The translations under genes were made by a program, and so were the position numbers. A model generated the notes under the pieces. It was not told the DNA's origin. It did not search any database and saw only the letters and a program-made list of their open reading frames with translations. A DNA stretch of 64,000 bases from Rickettsiales bacterium (GTDB lineage Bacteria; Pseudomonadota; Alphaproteobacteria; Rickettsiales; SXRF01): the NCBI GenBank assembly GCA_041396965.1, contig JAWKXN010000001.1, positions 1,798,001 through 1,862,000 on the forward strand, in the 5' to 3' direction. Positions 33,820-42,740 of the stretch are shown one piece after another. Within the stretch, counting starts at the first letter, position 1, and every line of letters begins with the position of its first letter.

Positions 33820-35379
33820 TTATTTCCTTGATATAGCTCCCATAAGCCCTCTTACTATCTGCCGTCCGAGTTGTGAGCCAACAGTCCGTATCACACTCTT
33901 AGTCATTACCGTAATCATACTATCAGGCTGTCTCCCCCTCCTCTTTTGAACAGGTGGTCTATAATCACGAGAGGCAGACGACCTACTACCGGAATTATTC
34001 ACATCACTGGAATTACCCGCGCCGCCAATACCAACAGCGCTCGCCGCCGCTGATACCGTACCCCATATACCACCAGCGTCAGAAGCGGCGTTCTGGCTAA
34101 CTCGTGAGTTTAATATCTCATAGGCTGACTCACGGTTTATCGCCGTGTCATAAACTCCTTTTAGCGGACTCTTCACTATTATATCTTGTCTTTTCTGCGA
34201 CTCAATAGCTCCAATAAATGATAAAGGCGGTCTTATCAAAGTCCTTTGCACAATAGTAGGAGAACCTTTATTATCTAGCACCGAAACCAACGCCTCACCA
34301 ACACCAAGTGTTGTAATAGCGTCCTCTGTCTTAAATGCTGGATTGGGACGGAAAGTCTGCGCCGCCGCTTTTACACCCTTCTGATCTTTCGGAGTAAACG
34401 CCCGCAACGCGTGCTGCACACGATTACCAAGTTGCCCTAAAACATCATCTGGAATATCGGCTGGATTTTGGGTTACAAAATATATACCAACCCCTTTGGA
34501 ACGAATTAACCTTACAAGTTGCTCAATCTTCTCAAGCAATATTTTAGGAGCGTCATCAAATAACAAATGTGCCTCATCAAAGAAAAATACCAGCTTCGGC
34601 TTTTCCATGTCGCCAACTTCTGGCATATCCTCAAATAACTCCGACAACAACCATAACAACAAAGTTGAGTAAATTTTCGGTGTCCGCATCAAAGATTCCG
34701 CTGATAATATGTTTACCGCTCCCTGACCGTTAGGTGCTACTTTCATTAAATCAGAAATTTTAAGAGCAGGCTCACCAAAAAACTGCTTACCGCCCTGCGC
34801 TTCCAGCGATAATAATCCGCGCATAATAGCGCCAACTGAAGCCGCTGAAATATTGCCATATCGCGTGCTATACTCCTCACGATTTTCATTTACATGATTA
34901 AGCATAGCCCGCAAATCGTCCATATCCAACAATAGCAATCCTTCATTGTCAGCCACCGTAAACGCTATATTAAGCACTCCTTCTTGCGTATCATTGAGCT
35001 CAAGTAGGCGAGCGAGCATCATTGGTCCCATCTCGGAAATTGTTGTACGCACTGGATGTCCATTTTTACCAAATAAATCCCAAAATATTACCGGACATGC
35101 CTGATAATTAAGAGAGAATCCTATTTGCTCCGCTCTTTTAAGTAGTGGTGGCTTATCAACACCGGACATAGCAAGTCCCGATAAATCTCCCTTAACATCA
35201 GCGATAAATACCGGAACTCCCGCCTGTGAGAACCCTTCAACCAACCCTTGTAAAGTAACGGTCTTACCAGTTCCAGTTGCTCCCGCTATCAACCCATGCC
35301 GATTAGCGTATTTAAGTAAAAGCCTCTGCTGCTCGTCATTTGCCTGCCCTAAATAAATTCCAGAATTTTCTATTAACAT
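33820..35379 (-). CDS. HerA-like ATPase/helicase (DUF853)
   Basis: A protein of about 519 residues, from ATG 35379 with GGAGAT six bases upstream; I reject an in-frame TTG at 35397. It has LIAGATGTGKTVTLQGLVEG (Walker A), FIADVKGDLSGLAMSG, LVFFFDEAHLLFDDAP (Walker B), FVTQNPADIPDDVLGQLGNR and a low-complexity Ser/Gly/Ala tail before KRRGRQPDSM. This is the DUF853/YjgR family of HerA-FtsK-like ATPases, of uncertain role. Its location inside a cobalamin operon is not explained by known function. Confidence 0.85.
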   Translation of the reverse strand: MLIENSGIYLGQANDEQQRLLLKYANRHGLIAGATGTGKTVTLQGLVEGFSQAGVPVFIADVKGDLSGLAMSGVDKPPLLKRAEQIGFSLNYQACPVIFWDLFGKNGHPVRTTISEMGPMMLARLLELNDTQEGVLNIAFTVADNEGLLLLDMDDLRAMLNHVNENREEYSTRYGNISAASVGAIMRGLLSLEAQGGKQFFGEPALKISDLMKVAPNGQGAVNILSAESLMRTPKIYSTLLLWLLSELFEDMPEVGDMEKPKLVFFFDEAHLLFDDAPKILLEKIEQLVRLIRSKGVGIYFVTQNPADIPDDVLGQLGNRVQHALRAFTPKDQKGVKAAAQTFRPNPAFKTEDAITTLGVGEALVSVLDNKGSPTIVQRTLIRPPLSFIGAIESQKRQDIIVKSPLKGVYDTAINRESAYEILNSRVSQNAASDAGGIWGTVSAAASAVGIGGAGNSSDVNNSGSRSSASRDYRPPVQKRRGRQPDSMITVMTKSVIRTVGSQLGRQIVRGLMGAISRK

Positions 35380-35400
35380 TTTAATATCTCCTAACAACCA

Positions 35401-35754
35401 TTAACTATTTTTATTATTTGGTAATCTAGCAATAACTCCTTTGCGTATAACAGCCGGCCTCTCACTCAAAGGCGGCGTGCCGCTTTCTGAATTTCGGTAA
35501 GAATCTATATAAGCGAATAAATCATCAATATCACCTATTTTCAAATCACCTATCATGTACAACCATTTTTCCGGCTGCGACACAGCAACGGTAGCCGGAC
35601 GTTTACACACCGCAAAACACTCCACCGACTCAAGCTCTATATTTTTTCCATCTAACCTGTTTTTAACTTCCTCATAAAACACCTCACCTACTCTTTCTTT
35701 GTCCTCTCCAAGACAAGTGATACAAACCTGTAACTTTACCGCTTCCTTATTCAT
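35401..35754 (-). CDS. DUF1636 metal-binding protein of cobalamin clusters
   Basis: A 117-residue protein with four Cys in the thioredoxin-like ferredoxin pattern (VCITCLGE near residue 11 and ESVECFAVCKRPATVAV near 45), the DUF1636 family that occurs beside cobW and bluB in alphaproteobacteria. It probably binds an iron-sulfur cluster or a metal. Its start overlaps the bluB stop by one base (TAATG), so it is translated with bluB. The C-terminal tail is Pro/Arg-rich. Confidence 0.75.
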   Translation of the reverse strand: MNKEAVKLQVCITCLGEDKERVGEVFYEEVKNRLDGKNIELESVECFAVCKRPATVAVSQPEKWLYMIGDLKIGDIDDLFAYIDSYRNSESGTPPLSERPAVIRKGVIARLPNNKNS

Positions 35755-36413
35755 TATTTTTTACCATTCCATTTATTATAAAATATCATCTCCTCAAAAG
35801 CTATTTCCGGCAACCAGCCATAGGTTTTAAGCTCAGGCTCATTGGCAAAACCATCTGTGTAACCAACACATAAATAGGCAACTGGCATCACATTTTCCGG
35901 CAAACACAAAATTTCCCGTAAATCCTCATATTTTATAATACTTACCCAGCCAACCCCAACTCCTTCAGCACGCGCCGCGAGCCATAAATTCTGCACCGCG
36001 CAAACGCTACTATATAAATCCATATCCGGCTGGTGAGTACGTCCAAGTATTACTTTACCAAAACGCTCACGATCACAAGTGACACAAATATTTAACGCCG
36101 ATTCCCTGATTCCCTCCAGCTTAAGAGCGGCGTAATCATCACGACGGCTACCTGCGAACATTTCCTTTGCCTCAGCGTTAGCGATACTAAAAGCATCATA
36201 TATTTTCTGCCGTATATTCTGCTCATGAACCAAAATAAAATTATATGGCTGCATATAGCCAACTGAAGGCGCGCAAGCCGCTGCCCGTAAAATCCGCTCA
36301 AGTACATCCTCTTCTATAGGATCGCTACGAAATTTCCTTACATCCCGCCGCTGCTCTATAGCACGGTAAACCGCCTGCCGTTCAGCATCAGAAAACGCAT
36401 ACTCGCCGGACAT
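35754..36413 (-). CDS. bluB: 5,6-dimethylbenzimidazole synthase
   Basis: BluB is a flavin-destroying, oxygen-dependent enzyme that cannibalises FMNH2 to make the lower ligand of B12. The 219-residue nitroreductase-fold protein has AIEQRRDVRKFRSDPI, RAAACAPSVGYMQPYNFILV, VQNLWLAARAEGVGVGWVS and YLCVGYTD. It is coupled to cobT by a TGATG overlap. With CobG it marks strictly aerobic synthesis with DMB as lower base. Confidence 0.93.
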   Translation of the reverse strand: MSGEYAFSDAERQAVYRAIEQRRDVRKFRSDPIEEDVLERILRAAACAPSVGYMQPYNFILVHEQNIRQKIYDAFSIANAEAKEMFAGSRRDDYAALKLEGIRESALNICVTCDRERFGKVILGRTHQPDMDLYSSVCAVQNLWLAARAEGVGVGWVSIIKYEDLREILCLPENVMPVAYLCVGYTDGFANEPELKTYGWLPEIAFEEMIFYNKWNGKK

Positions 36414-37411
36414 CAGCTATTCTTCCCAGTTACCATCGCTTCCTCAAATGTCGCCATGCCAGTAAATGTAGCAAGTGCCGCTCGTACCACCGCAAGCGAC
36501 AACTGAGCGCCACTACCCTCACCCAGCCGCATACCAAGATTCAGCAGTGGCTGCATTCCCATAAAATCCAGCAGTTTCTTATGTCCACCCTCAGCGGAAA
36601 GATGACCAGACACACAATGACTAAGACTATCTTTGGATACCAGCATAAAAGCCGCTACCGCCGCGCATACCACATACCCATCCAAAATAACTGGAATTTT
36701 AAGCTTCCTCGCCTGCCATACCGCTCCGGCGATCGCCGCCTGCTCACGACCACCAAGATAACGCATCACTGACACAGCATCCACCAAATAACGCTGATGA
36801 ATAGCGACAGCGGACGTTACCACCTCTCGCTTACGAGCAAGCCCGACCTCATCAATTCCAGTACCAACTCCAACCCAGTCCGCCGCTTCACCACCACAAA
36901 CCGCCTGCGCTAAAGCGGCGGCTACTGTGGTATTGCCGATTCCCATCTCACCAAGCACTAAAATATCAGCGTCACTTGGCACCGATTCCATCCCTAAATT
37001 AAAAGCCTCCGCGAATTCCCGCTCACTCATCGCCGGATCTTCGGTAAAATCAGCGGTTGGTGTATTTAATGACAAAGGAATAATTCGTAAATTTGACGGT
37101 ATCTCCCGACAAAGCTGGTTTATCGCCGCGCCACCATTTTCAAAATTCGCCACCATCTGCACCGTAACTTCCGCCGGATACGCTGAGACACCTCGCGCCA
37201 CCACCCCATGATTACCAGCAAATATCAACGTATAAGCCTTATCGGTTTTTGGGCTTAAAGTACCTTGCCAACCACACATCCACACCGCTATATCCTCAAG
37301 CCTACCAAGTGACCCTTGCGGTTTGGTAAGGCTATTAAGACGCTGCTGTGCCTGCTTTTGCAGCACATAATCTGGCTCAGTTAAAAAAGCCTTATCTAAA
37401 ATAAATGACAT
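36413..37411 (-). CDS. cobT: Nicotinate-nucleotide-DMB phosphoribosyltransferase
   Basis: CobT (CobU in Pseudomonas naming) transfers phosphoribose from nicotinate mononucleotide to dimethylbenzimidazole, giving alpha-ribazole phosphate. The 332-residue protein has LTKPQGSLGRLEDIAVW, FAGNHGVVARGVSAYP, GEMGIGNTTVAAAL, and LNLGMRLGEGSGAQLS with the catalytic Glu. It directly precedes bluB, which makes its substrate. Confidence 0.95.
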   Translation of the reverse strand: MSFILDKAFLTEPDYVLQKQAQQRLNSLTKPQGSLGRLEDIAVWMCGWQGTLSPKTDKAYTLIFAGNHGVVARGVSAYPAEVTVQMVANFENGGAAINQLCREIPSNLRIIPLSLNTPTADFTEDPAMSEREFAEAFNLGMESVPSDADILVLGEMGIGNTTVAAALAQAVCGGEAADWVGVGTGIDEVGLARKREVVTSAVAIHQRYLVDAVSVMRYLGGREQAAIAGAVWQARKLKIPVILDGYVVCAAVAAFMLVSKDSLSHCVSGHLSAEGGHKKLLDFMGMQPLLNLGMRLGEGSGAQLSLAVVRAALATFTGMATFEEAMVTGKNS

Positions 37412-37414
37412 ATC

Positions 37415-37924
37415 CTATTTTTCCTTACCCCATATATAGCCAATATCTTTGCTCTTACCACGCTTTGGTGAGAGTAATTTTTCCACATGAGCGTATAAAT
37501 TAGCTATCTGCTTATCATGCTCAGACAATATTTTTACTATATCCTCATGAGTCGCCAACATCTCCCGCAGGCGGACAAAGGTTCGCATGATAGAAATATT
37601 AACCTGCACTGCATGAGGACTACGCAATACGCTTGAAAGCATCGCAACCCCCTCCTGAGTGAAGGCATAGGGAAAATGTCCACCCAACGATTTTTTCGTA
37701 GCTATCACATTTTGTGATAGCAAATTTTCTACTTCTTTTTCAGTGAGTTGAAACATAAAATCTGATGGAAACCTATCTATATTACGCTTAACTTGTTGTC
37801 TTAGAACAATAGCTTTTACTTTATAAAGATCAGCCAAATCACGATCCAACATCACCTTATTGCCACGTATAAGATAAATCCTATCAACGATGCGCTCTAT
37901 TGGAATTATAGTATCTTTTTTCAT
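37415..37924 (-). CDS. ORF6N domain protein
   Basis: A protein of about 169 residues from ATG 37924; an in-frame TTG at 37942 is rejected. The N-terminal ORF6N domain is clear: IVDRIYLIRGNKVMLDRDLA, DLYKVKAIVLRQQVKRNIDR, FPYAFTQEGVAMLSSVLRS. The C-terminus has a short coiled coil (VKILSEHDKQIANLYAHVEK). ORF6N proteins occur in phages and as bacterial accessory genes and are probably DNA-binding. It lies three bases upstream of cobT and would head the minus-strand operon. Confidence 0.85.
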   Translation of the reverse strand: MKKDTIIPIERIVDRIYLIRGNKVMLDRDLADLYKVKAIVLRQQVKRNIDRFPSDFMFQLTEKEVENLLSQNVIATKKSLGGHFPYAFTQEGVAMLSSVLRSPHAVQVNISIMRTFVRLREMLATHEDIVKILSEHDKQIANLYAHVEKLLSPKRGKSKDIGYIWGKEK

Positions 37925-38007
37925 AAAAAATTGATTAACCAAAAAATTAATTTATAAAACATATTATACTCGTTTTGGATAATTTTTATACAAAACTAGT
38001 ATGAAAG

Positions 38008-38030
38008 CCTTATCCGAAAGATAAGGTTTT
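38008..38030 (+). terminator. Small hairpin with T-run before cobS
   Basis: CCTTATC(CGAAA)GATAAGG followed by TTTT, in the 189-base divergent spacer between the ORF6N gene and cobS. It resembles a short intrinsic terminator on the plus strand 84 bases upstream of cobS, so it could act as an attenuator; the stem is only seven pairs. No B12-box consensus is visible around it. Confidence 0.35.
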
Positions 38031-38113
38031 CCACTGCAAAGCAAGCGTAAAATCAAATAAAAATATTTAATATTTTTATTTATAAAACACATTATTAGTC
38101 TATATTTCACGTC

Positions 38114-38848
38114 ATGATACAGAAATTTTTACTTACGTTAAGCTTTTTTACCAGAATTCCAGCCGGAAAACAGGGTTTTGGCAAATTAACACTAGCGGAT
38201 TGCGCGGTTTTTTTTCCAATTATGGGAGCTTTTATCGGGCTTATAATAGGAGTTTTTTATATCTCAGCCTTATATATCGGCATTACGAACTATATAGCAG
38301 CGTGGCTTAGCATAATTTTCTATCTATTACTTACCGGTGGGTTGCATGAGGATGGTCTGGCAGATACGGCGGACGGATTAGCATCAGGACGTAGTAGAGA
38401 ACAAAAACTCGCCATAATGCGTGATAGCCACATCGGCAGCTATGGTGTTTTAGCGCTTATTACGATAATCGCCTTAAAATCTCTGTTAATTTCTGAGCTT
38501 ACTCTAAACGCGCAAAGCCTGTATATATTCATCATCGCCGCCGCCGTAAGCAGAGCGTTCATGGTGCTGATAATGCGAACTATGCCTTACGCCAGAAATG
38601 ATGGGCTTGCCGCCACCTGCGGAAAACCAACGGAAATTAACACATTAGTGACAATCTCAATAGCAAGCTCCACCCTGCTGCTTGCCACCTCTCCCACCAC
38701 CGCTTTTAGCTGCGTGACCGCTCTTTTCATTACCTATATAATTTTAAGGTATGTATTTAATAAGCATTTTGGAGGTATAACCGGTGACACACTCGGCGCG
38801 AGCCAGCAGGTTGGTGAAGTCTTGTTGTTTATGTTTCTAACATACTAA
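38114..38848 (+). CDS. cobS: Adenosylcobinamide-GDP ribazoletransferase
   Basis: CobS (CobV in Pseudomonas naming) is an integral membrane enzyme joining adenosylcobinamide-GDP to alpha-ribazole (phosphate). The 244-residue protein has several helices, the signature GLHEDGLADTADGLASG and IMRDSHIGSYGVLAL, and the N-terminal FFTRIPAGK. It does not correspond to the AAA subunit of cobaltochelatase, which shares the name. It ends two bases from the convergent cobC. Confidence 0.94.
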   Translation: MIQKFLLTLSFFTRIPAGKQGFGKLTLADCAVFFPIMGAFIGLIIGVFYISALYIGITNYIAAWLSIIFYLLLTGGLHEDGLADTADGLASGRSREQKLAIMRDSHIGSYGVLALITIIALKSLLISELTLNAQSLYIFIIAAAVSRAFMVLIMRTMPYARNDGLAATCGKPTEINTLVTISIASSTLLLATSPTTAFSCVTALFITYIILRYVFNKHFGGITGDTLGASQQVGEVLLFMFLTY

Positions 38849-38850
38849 TA

Positions 38851-39462
38851 TCATCTATTAACACAATTCACTCTGACTCCAGAGCCCGCTAGATAATCAA
38901 TCTGGGTCAGACTACCATAATCAATATTAAAAGACAATGCTTTCTCCGCGCTTATCTCAAGAGCGTTACGTATCGCCGCCCTGATGGTTCCAGCGTGGGC
39001 GACTACAGCAATTATCACCATATCATCAGTATTTGAGTACAATTTAACCTGTTTTTCCAACCACCCATCAAAACGATCGCAAAGCTCTGAAAAACTCTCT
39101 CCTCCTTGCGGTTTTACCGAAGCCATATTCAGCCAATCATGCAGCTTTTCCTCATTTTTCCAAACTTCCTCGTAACTCTTTCCTTCCCACTTACCAAAAT
39201 CCTGCTCTGATAACTCAGCGGCGATATTTAGTTTTTCTTCCTTACCACTATATGTCTCCATCAACCAGTTAGCGGTTTGCACACTGCGCAGCAGTGGCGA
39301 AGAATACCACACTGCTCCTTGCGGTATCAACATCGCGCTATTTGCCGGAAATGGTGGAATCTCAGCGGGAACATCGCTTTTTCCAATATAAATTCCCTCT
39401 TTATTAATCGGCAAATGCCGTACCCAGTAAAACCGTAAAATATTATTTATGCTCTCTGCCAT
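38851..39462 (-). CDS. cobC: Alpha-ribazole phosphatase-like histidine phosphatase
   Basis: A 203-residue histidine phosphatase. The active-site region is FYWVRHLPINKEGIYIGKSD (RH, with Leu where many have Gly/Ala), with WYSSPLLRSVQTANWL, EQDFGKWEGKSYEEV and the second catalytic His in VVAHAGTIRAAI. In cob clusters this family dephosphorylates alpha-ribazole 5'-phosphate or adenosylcobalamin 5'-phosphate. It overlaps cobD by one base (stop/start). Confidence 0.83.
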   Translation of the reverse strand: MAESINNILRFYWVRHLPINKEGIYIGKSDVPAEIPPFPANSAMLIPQGAVWYSSPLLRSVQTANWLMETYSGKEEKLNIAAELSEQDFGKWEGKSYEEVWKNEEKLHDWLNMASVKPQGGESFSELCDRFDGWLEKQVKLYSNTDDMVIIAVVAHAGTIRAAIRNALEISAEKALSFNIDYGSLTQIDYLAGSGVRVNCVNR

Positions 39463-40442
39463 TACTTATCCAACGCCAATTTTATCCGCTTAATATGTTT
39501 TTTATCAGGTAAGCCAAAACGTAACCAATTTCTATTATAAGAAAATTTACGTACCAAAACACCATTTTTTGCCAGTTTAGTGTGCCAAGAATCAGAATTA
39601 TCTACCCTAGCCAAAGTAAACAACGAAGTATAACCGACTATCTCAAAATATTCAGCGAGAATATCTCTGAAATCCTCAGATTCTTGCTCTAATCTTATTC
39701 TATTTTTCTCTATCCAAGCGTTATCTTTAAGCATGGCAGGCAACATAAGACAAGCATCTGTCGTAATCGGCCATGAACCCATCACTGGCCGCAACCAATT
39801 AGTTATTTCCGCGCTCGCTATAGCGCAACTTACCCTAATCCCAGCTAAACCAAAAAACTTACCAATACTACGCATCCTAATAATCCCCTCTCCCTGTGGA
39901 GAAAAATTATGGTGATTAATCACATCAGCAAATGCCTCATCCACAATCAACCAGCTATTCCTCAATTTTTCCAATTTCTCGGACGAATATATTTTTCCAT
40001 CAGGGTTGTTAGGACTGCAGATTATAGCCACATCAGCGTCAGCAAGTTCCTCTATATTATTAACCTCTACCACCTTATGTCCTGCCATCTGCCATATAAT
40101 CTTATATTCGCTGTAAGTAGGTGATAAAATAGCTACCCTTGACACACCAAATTTTTGCAGGCGCAAGCCAGCAAGCGCGAAAAGTAACGGCTGCATTCCC
40201 GAGCCAATGGTCAAATTTTCTGGCAACACTCCGTAATAATCAGCGGCAGTACGAATTGCCACTACCATTTCCTCCATATCAGCAAGCCGATGATTCTCCC
40301 CCGCCTGCCTGAACGGATAGGAATAAGGGTTAACACCAGTAGAAAGGTCAATAAATGGCTGTGGAGCGTTTGGAAAATTACGCTTAATATATGACATATT
40401 GCCACCATGTTGCGTAAACCCATTATCTGTATTATCAATCAT
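39462..40442 (-). CDS. cobD: Threonine-phosphate decarboxylase-like aminotransferase
   Basis: A 326-residue PLP enzyme (CobD in Salmonella, CobC in Pseudomonas naming) that supplies aminopropanol phosphate for cobinamide. It has HGGNMSYIKRNFPN, IDLSTGVNPYSYPF, SPNNPDGKIYS, VDEAFADVI and the PLP Lys in MRSIGKFFGLAGIRVSCA. The ATG (40440-40442) lies only two bases from the divergent cbiB ATG; no later Met would keep the conserved HGGN, so this start is firm. Confidence 0.9.
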   Translation of the reverse strand: MIDNTDNGFTQHGGNMSYIKRNFPNAPQPFIDLSTGVNPYSYPFRQAGENHRLADMEEMVVAIRTAADYYGVLPENLTIGSGMQPLLFALAGLRLQKFGVSRVAILSPTYSEYKIIWQMAGHKVVEVNNIEELADADVAIICSPNNPDGKIYSSEKLEKLRNSWLIVDEAFADVINHHNFSPQGEGIIRMRSIGKFFGLAGIRVSCAIASAEITNWLRPVMGSWPITTDACLMLPAMLKDNAWIEKNRIRLEQESEDFRDILAEYFEIVGYTSLFTLARVDNSDSWHTKLAKNGVLVRKFSYNRNWLRFGLPDKKHIKRIKLALDK

Positions 40443-40444
40443 TA

Positions 40445-41395
40445 ATGCACCATTTAACCGTTATAACCATCGCCTTTGCTTTAGAAGCTCTGCTTAGCTA
40501 TCCTAAGCCGATTTATAAATATATAAAACACCCTGTGGTGTGGATGGGAGCAGTAATAGGCGCTTTAGATAGAAATTTCAATAATTCCTTGAATCCGCTC
40601 TCTCTTCGGGAGATAGTTAGAATAAGGGGCTTAGGCATTACAACCATGCTTATATTACTCACGCTAACAATCAGCACTAGCCTGTTAATAAGTATTTATA
40701 CCGGAGCAATCGGAGAAATTATCGCCATAGCTAGCCTGCTTGCGACTCGTAACCTTTACGACCATGTAAACGCTGTTTATAAATCACTAAGCCAGAATGA
40801 TTTAGAAAATTCTCGCACAGAACTAGCGAAAATCGTCGGACGGGATACAGAAAATCTGGACAGTTCAGAGACAAACAAAGCCTCTATTGAAACCCTCGCC
40901 GAAAGCTTTAACGATGGAGTGGTCGCTCCACTATTTTGGGCTTGCCTATTCGGGCTTTCGGGAATCGCCGCTTACAAAGCGATTAACACCGCTGATAGTA
41001 TGATCGGTCATAAAACCGAGCGTTACCGATATTTCGGCTGGGCGGCGGCAAGGTTAGATGATTTACTAAATTTTATTCCTGCCCGCCTAAGCGCTATATT
41101 GATTACAATCTGTCACCCCATGCTTATCGCGAAGTCTAATCTTATAGCAAAAGAAGCGAAAAAACACGCCTCTCCTAATTCTGGCTATCCTGAAGCGGCA
41201 ATGGCATATGCACTTGCAGTGCAACTTGGTGGTAAACGTAGCTACGATGGCAAGGAATACTCAGCCCCATTAATCGGCGAAGAATTACGTAAGGAAATCT
41301 TTATAACTGACTTACAAAAAGCTCTTAAAATATATGTAACCATTTGTGTCATATTATTTACTATCTTGCTAATTTCAGCAATTCTTCAATATTAA
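40445..41395 (+). CDS. cbiB: Adenosylcobinamide-phosphate synthase
   Basis: CbiB (CobD in Pseudomonas naming) attaches the aminopropanol arm to adenosylcobyric acid at the inner membrane. The 316-residue protein has YIKHPVVWMGAVIGALDR, ETLAESFNDGVVAPLFWA, and NTADSMIGHKTERYRYFGWA with RLDDLLNFIPARLSA, plus several helices. Residues about 51-61 (NPLSLREIVRIRG) may come from a decayed copy of the 33-bp repeat. Its end overlaps the convergent cobQ end by 35 bases. Confidence 0.93.
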   Translation: MHHLTVITIAFALEALLSYPKPIYKYIKHPVVWMGAVIGALDRNFNNSLNPLSLREIVRIRGLGITTMLILLTLTISTSLLISIYTGAIGEIIAIASLLATRNLYDHVNAVYKSLSQNDLENSRTELAKIVGRDTENLDSSETNKASIETLAESFNDGVVAPLFWACLFGLSGIAAYKAINTADSMIGHKTERYRYFGWAAARLDDLLNFIPARLSAILITICHPMLIAKSNLIAKEAKKHASPNSGYPEAAMAYALAVQLGGKRSYDGKEYSAPLIGEELRKEIFITDLQKALKIYVTICVILFTILLISAILQY

Positions 41396-42740
41396 CATTT
41401 TCCGCTAACACATCCGCCCAATCATCCAAAATTTTTCGCGTATGCTGCTTATAATTATATGAAGAATTAATTTTTAATAAAGAGTTACGAAACTCATCAC
41501 TTGCGAAAATTCCATGTACATAACTGCCCCATACTAAACCATCTGCTGAAATATCTGCTCCTTTTGTCTTGCCTGCGTGTATCTCATAACCAGTATCAGA
41601 AACATTCCGCACTACTTTCTCAGCGGTAAGAATAGTGTCTATTTCCAGCATCCCTAACCCATACGCAGTTTCAGGCTCTCCCTCAATACCATCCGGATCG
41701 GAAATAGTCTTACCAAGCATCTGGTAACCACCACAAATACCAATTATTCTCCCTCCTCTTCGCCTGTGTGCGGTAAGGTCAATATCCCATCCCTGCTTCC
41801 TGATAAATTTCAGATCAGCGATGGTTGCTTTACTGCCAGCGAGTATGACAATATCAGAGTCGGCGGGAATCACCTCTCCCGCCCTTACCCACCTCACCTG
41901 CGCGTTTTCCTCACCCATCAGCGGATCAATATCATCAAAATTAGCTATGTAAGGAGTTCGTAAAACCGATATATTGATTTTCCCGCTACCACCAACTGCC
42001 TGTCGCCTATTGCGCAATCCAAGCGAATCCTCCTGCGGCAATTTCGCTAAATCAGCGTAATACGGCACAAGTCCTAAATTTTGCCAAGCTGTCCGTTTTT
42101 CTATCTCTATCGCTCCTCTAGTAAATAAACCAGCGTCCCCTCTAAATTTATTTACGATAAATCCTTTTATCATTTTCCTATCAGCGTCAGATAACACCGA
42201 GTGAGTACCAACCAGACTAGCGATAACCCCGCCACGTTCAATATCACCAATCATCACAACAGGGCAATTCGCCGCAAGAGCGAAGCCCATATTAGCAATA
42301 TCATTTTTCCTTAAATTAATTTCCGCCGGACTGCCCGCGCCTTCTACCAAAACTATATCGGCTTGCTTCTGAAGCAAATTATAACTCTCTAAAATAGCCG
42401 GCATTAACGACATACGGTAGTCTTGATAATCCGCTGCCCCCATAGTTGCCACAACCTTACCATGTACTATTACTTGTGAGGTTTTATCCGATTGCGGCTT
42501 GAGCAAAACAGGATTCATATTCACACTTGGTGCGACACCAGCGGCTAAGGCCTGTAACCACTGCGCCCGACCAATTTCTCCACCATCATCAGCGACAGCG
42601 GCGTTATTAGACATATTCTGCGCCTTAAACGGCAAAACTTTAAGACCACGCCGAGCTAGCAAACGACAAAAACCAGCGACCAATAGCGATTTACCCACAT
42701 CAGAGCCGGTCCCCTGAAACATTACGCTAGAAGTAGACAT
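41361..42740 (-). CDS. cobQ: Cobyric acid synthase
   Basis: CobQ (CbiP) amidates four side chains of adenosylcobyrinic a,c-diamide with glutamine and ATP. The 459-residue protein has the N-terminal dethiobiotin-synthetase-like P-loop MFQGTGSDVGKSLLVAGFCR, KAQNMSNNAAV, VEGAGSPAEINLR, and a GATase domain with GRIIGICGGYQMLG (nucleophile Cys) and GSYVHGIF. It follows cobO immediately, with adjacent stop and start. Confidence 0.95.
   Translation of the reverse strand: MSTSSVMFQGTGSDVGKSLLVAGFCRLLARRGLKVLPFKAQNMSNNAAVADDGGEIGRAQWLQALAAGVAPSVNMNPVLLKPQSDKTSQVIVHGKVVATMGAADYQDYRMSLMPAILESYNLLQKQADIVLVEGAGSPAEINLRKNDIANMGFALAANCPVVMIGDIERGGVIASLVGTHSVLSDADRKMIKGFIVNKFRGDAGLFTRGAIEIEKRTAWQNLGLVPYYADLAKLPQEDSLGLRNRRQAVGGSGKINISVLRTPYIANFDDIDPLMGEENAQVRWVRAGEVIPADSDIVILAGSKATIADLKFIRKQGWDIDLTAHRRRGGRIIGICGGYQMLGKTISDPDGIEGEPETAYGLGMLEIDTILTAEKVVRNVSDTGYEIHAGKTKGADISADGLVWGSYVHGIFASDEFRNSLLKINSSYNYKQHTRKILDDWADVLAENVNIEELLKLAR

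Noticed and set aside
37943..38113. Cobalamin riboswitch before cobS
   Set aside because: There is a small hairpin and a CCACTGCAA string, but no B12-box consensus or the multi-stem layout. I also looked in the spacers before cobK, cobO and cobU and saw none.
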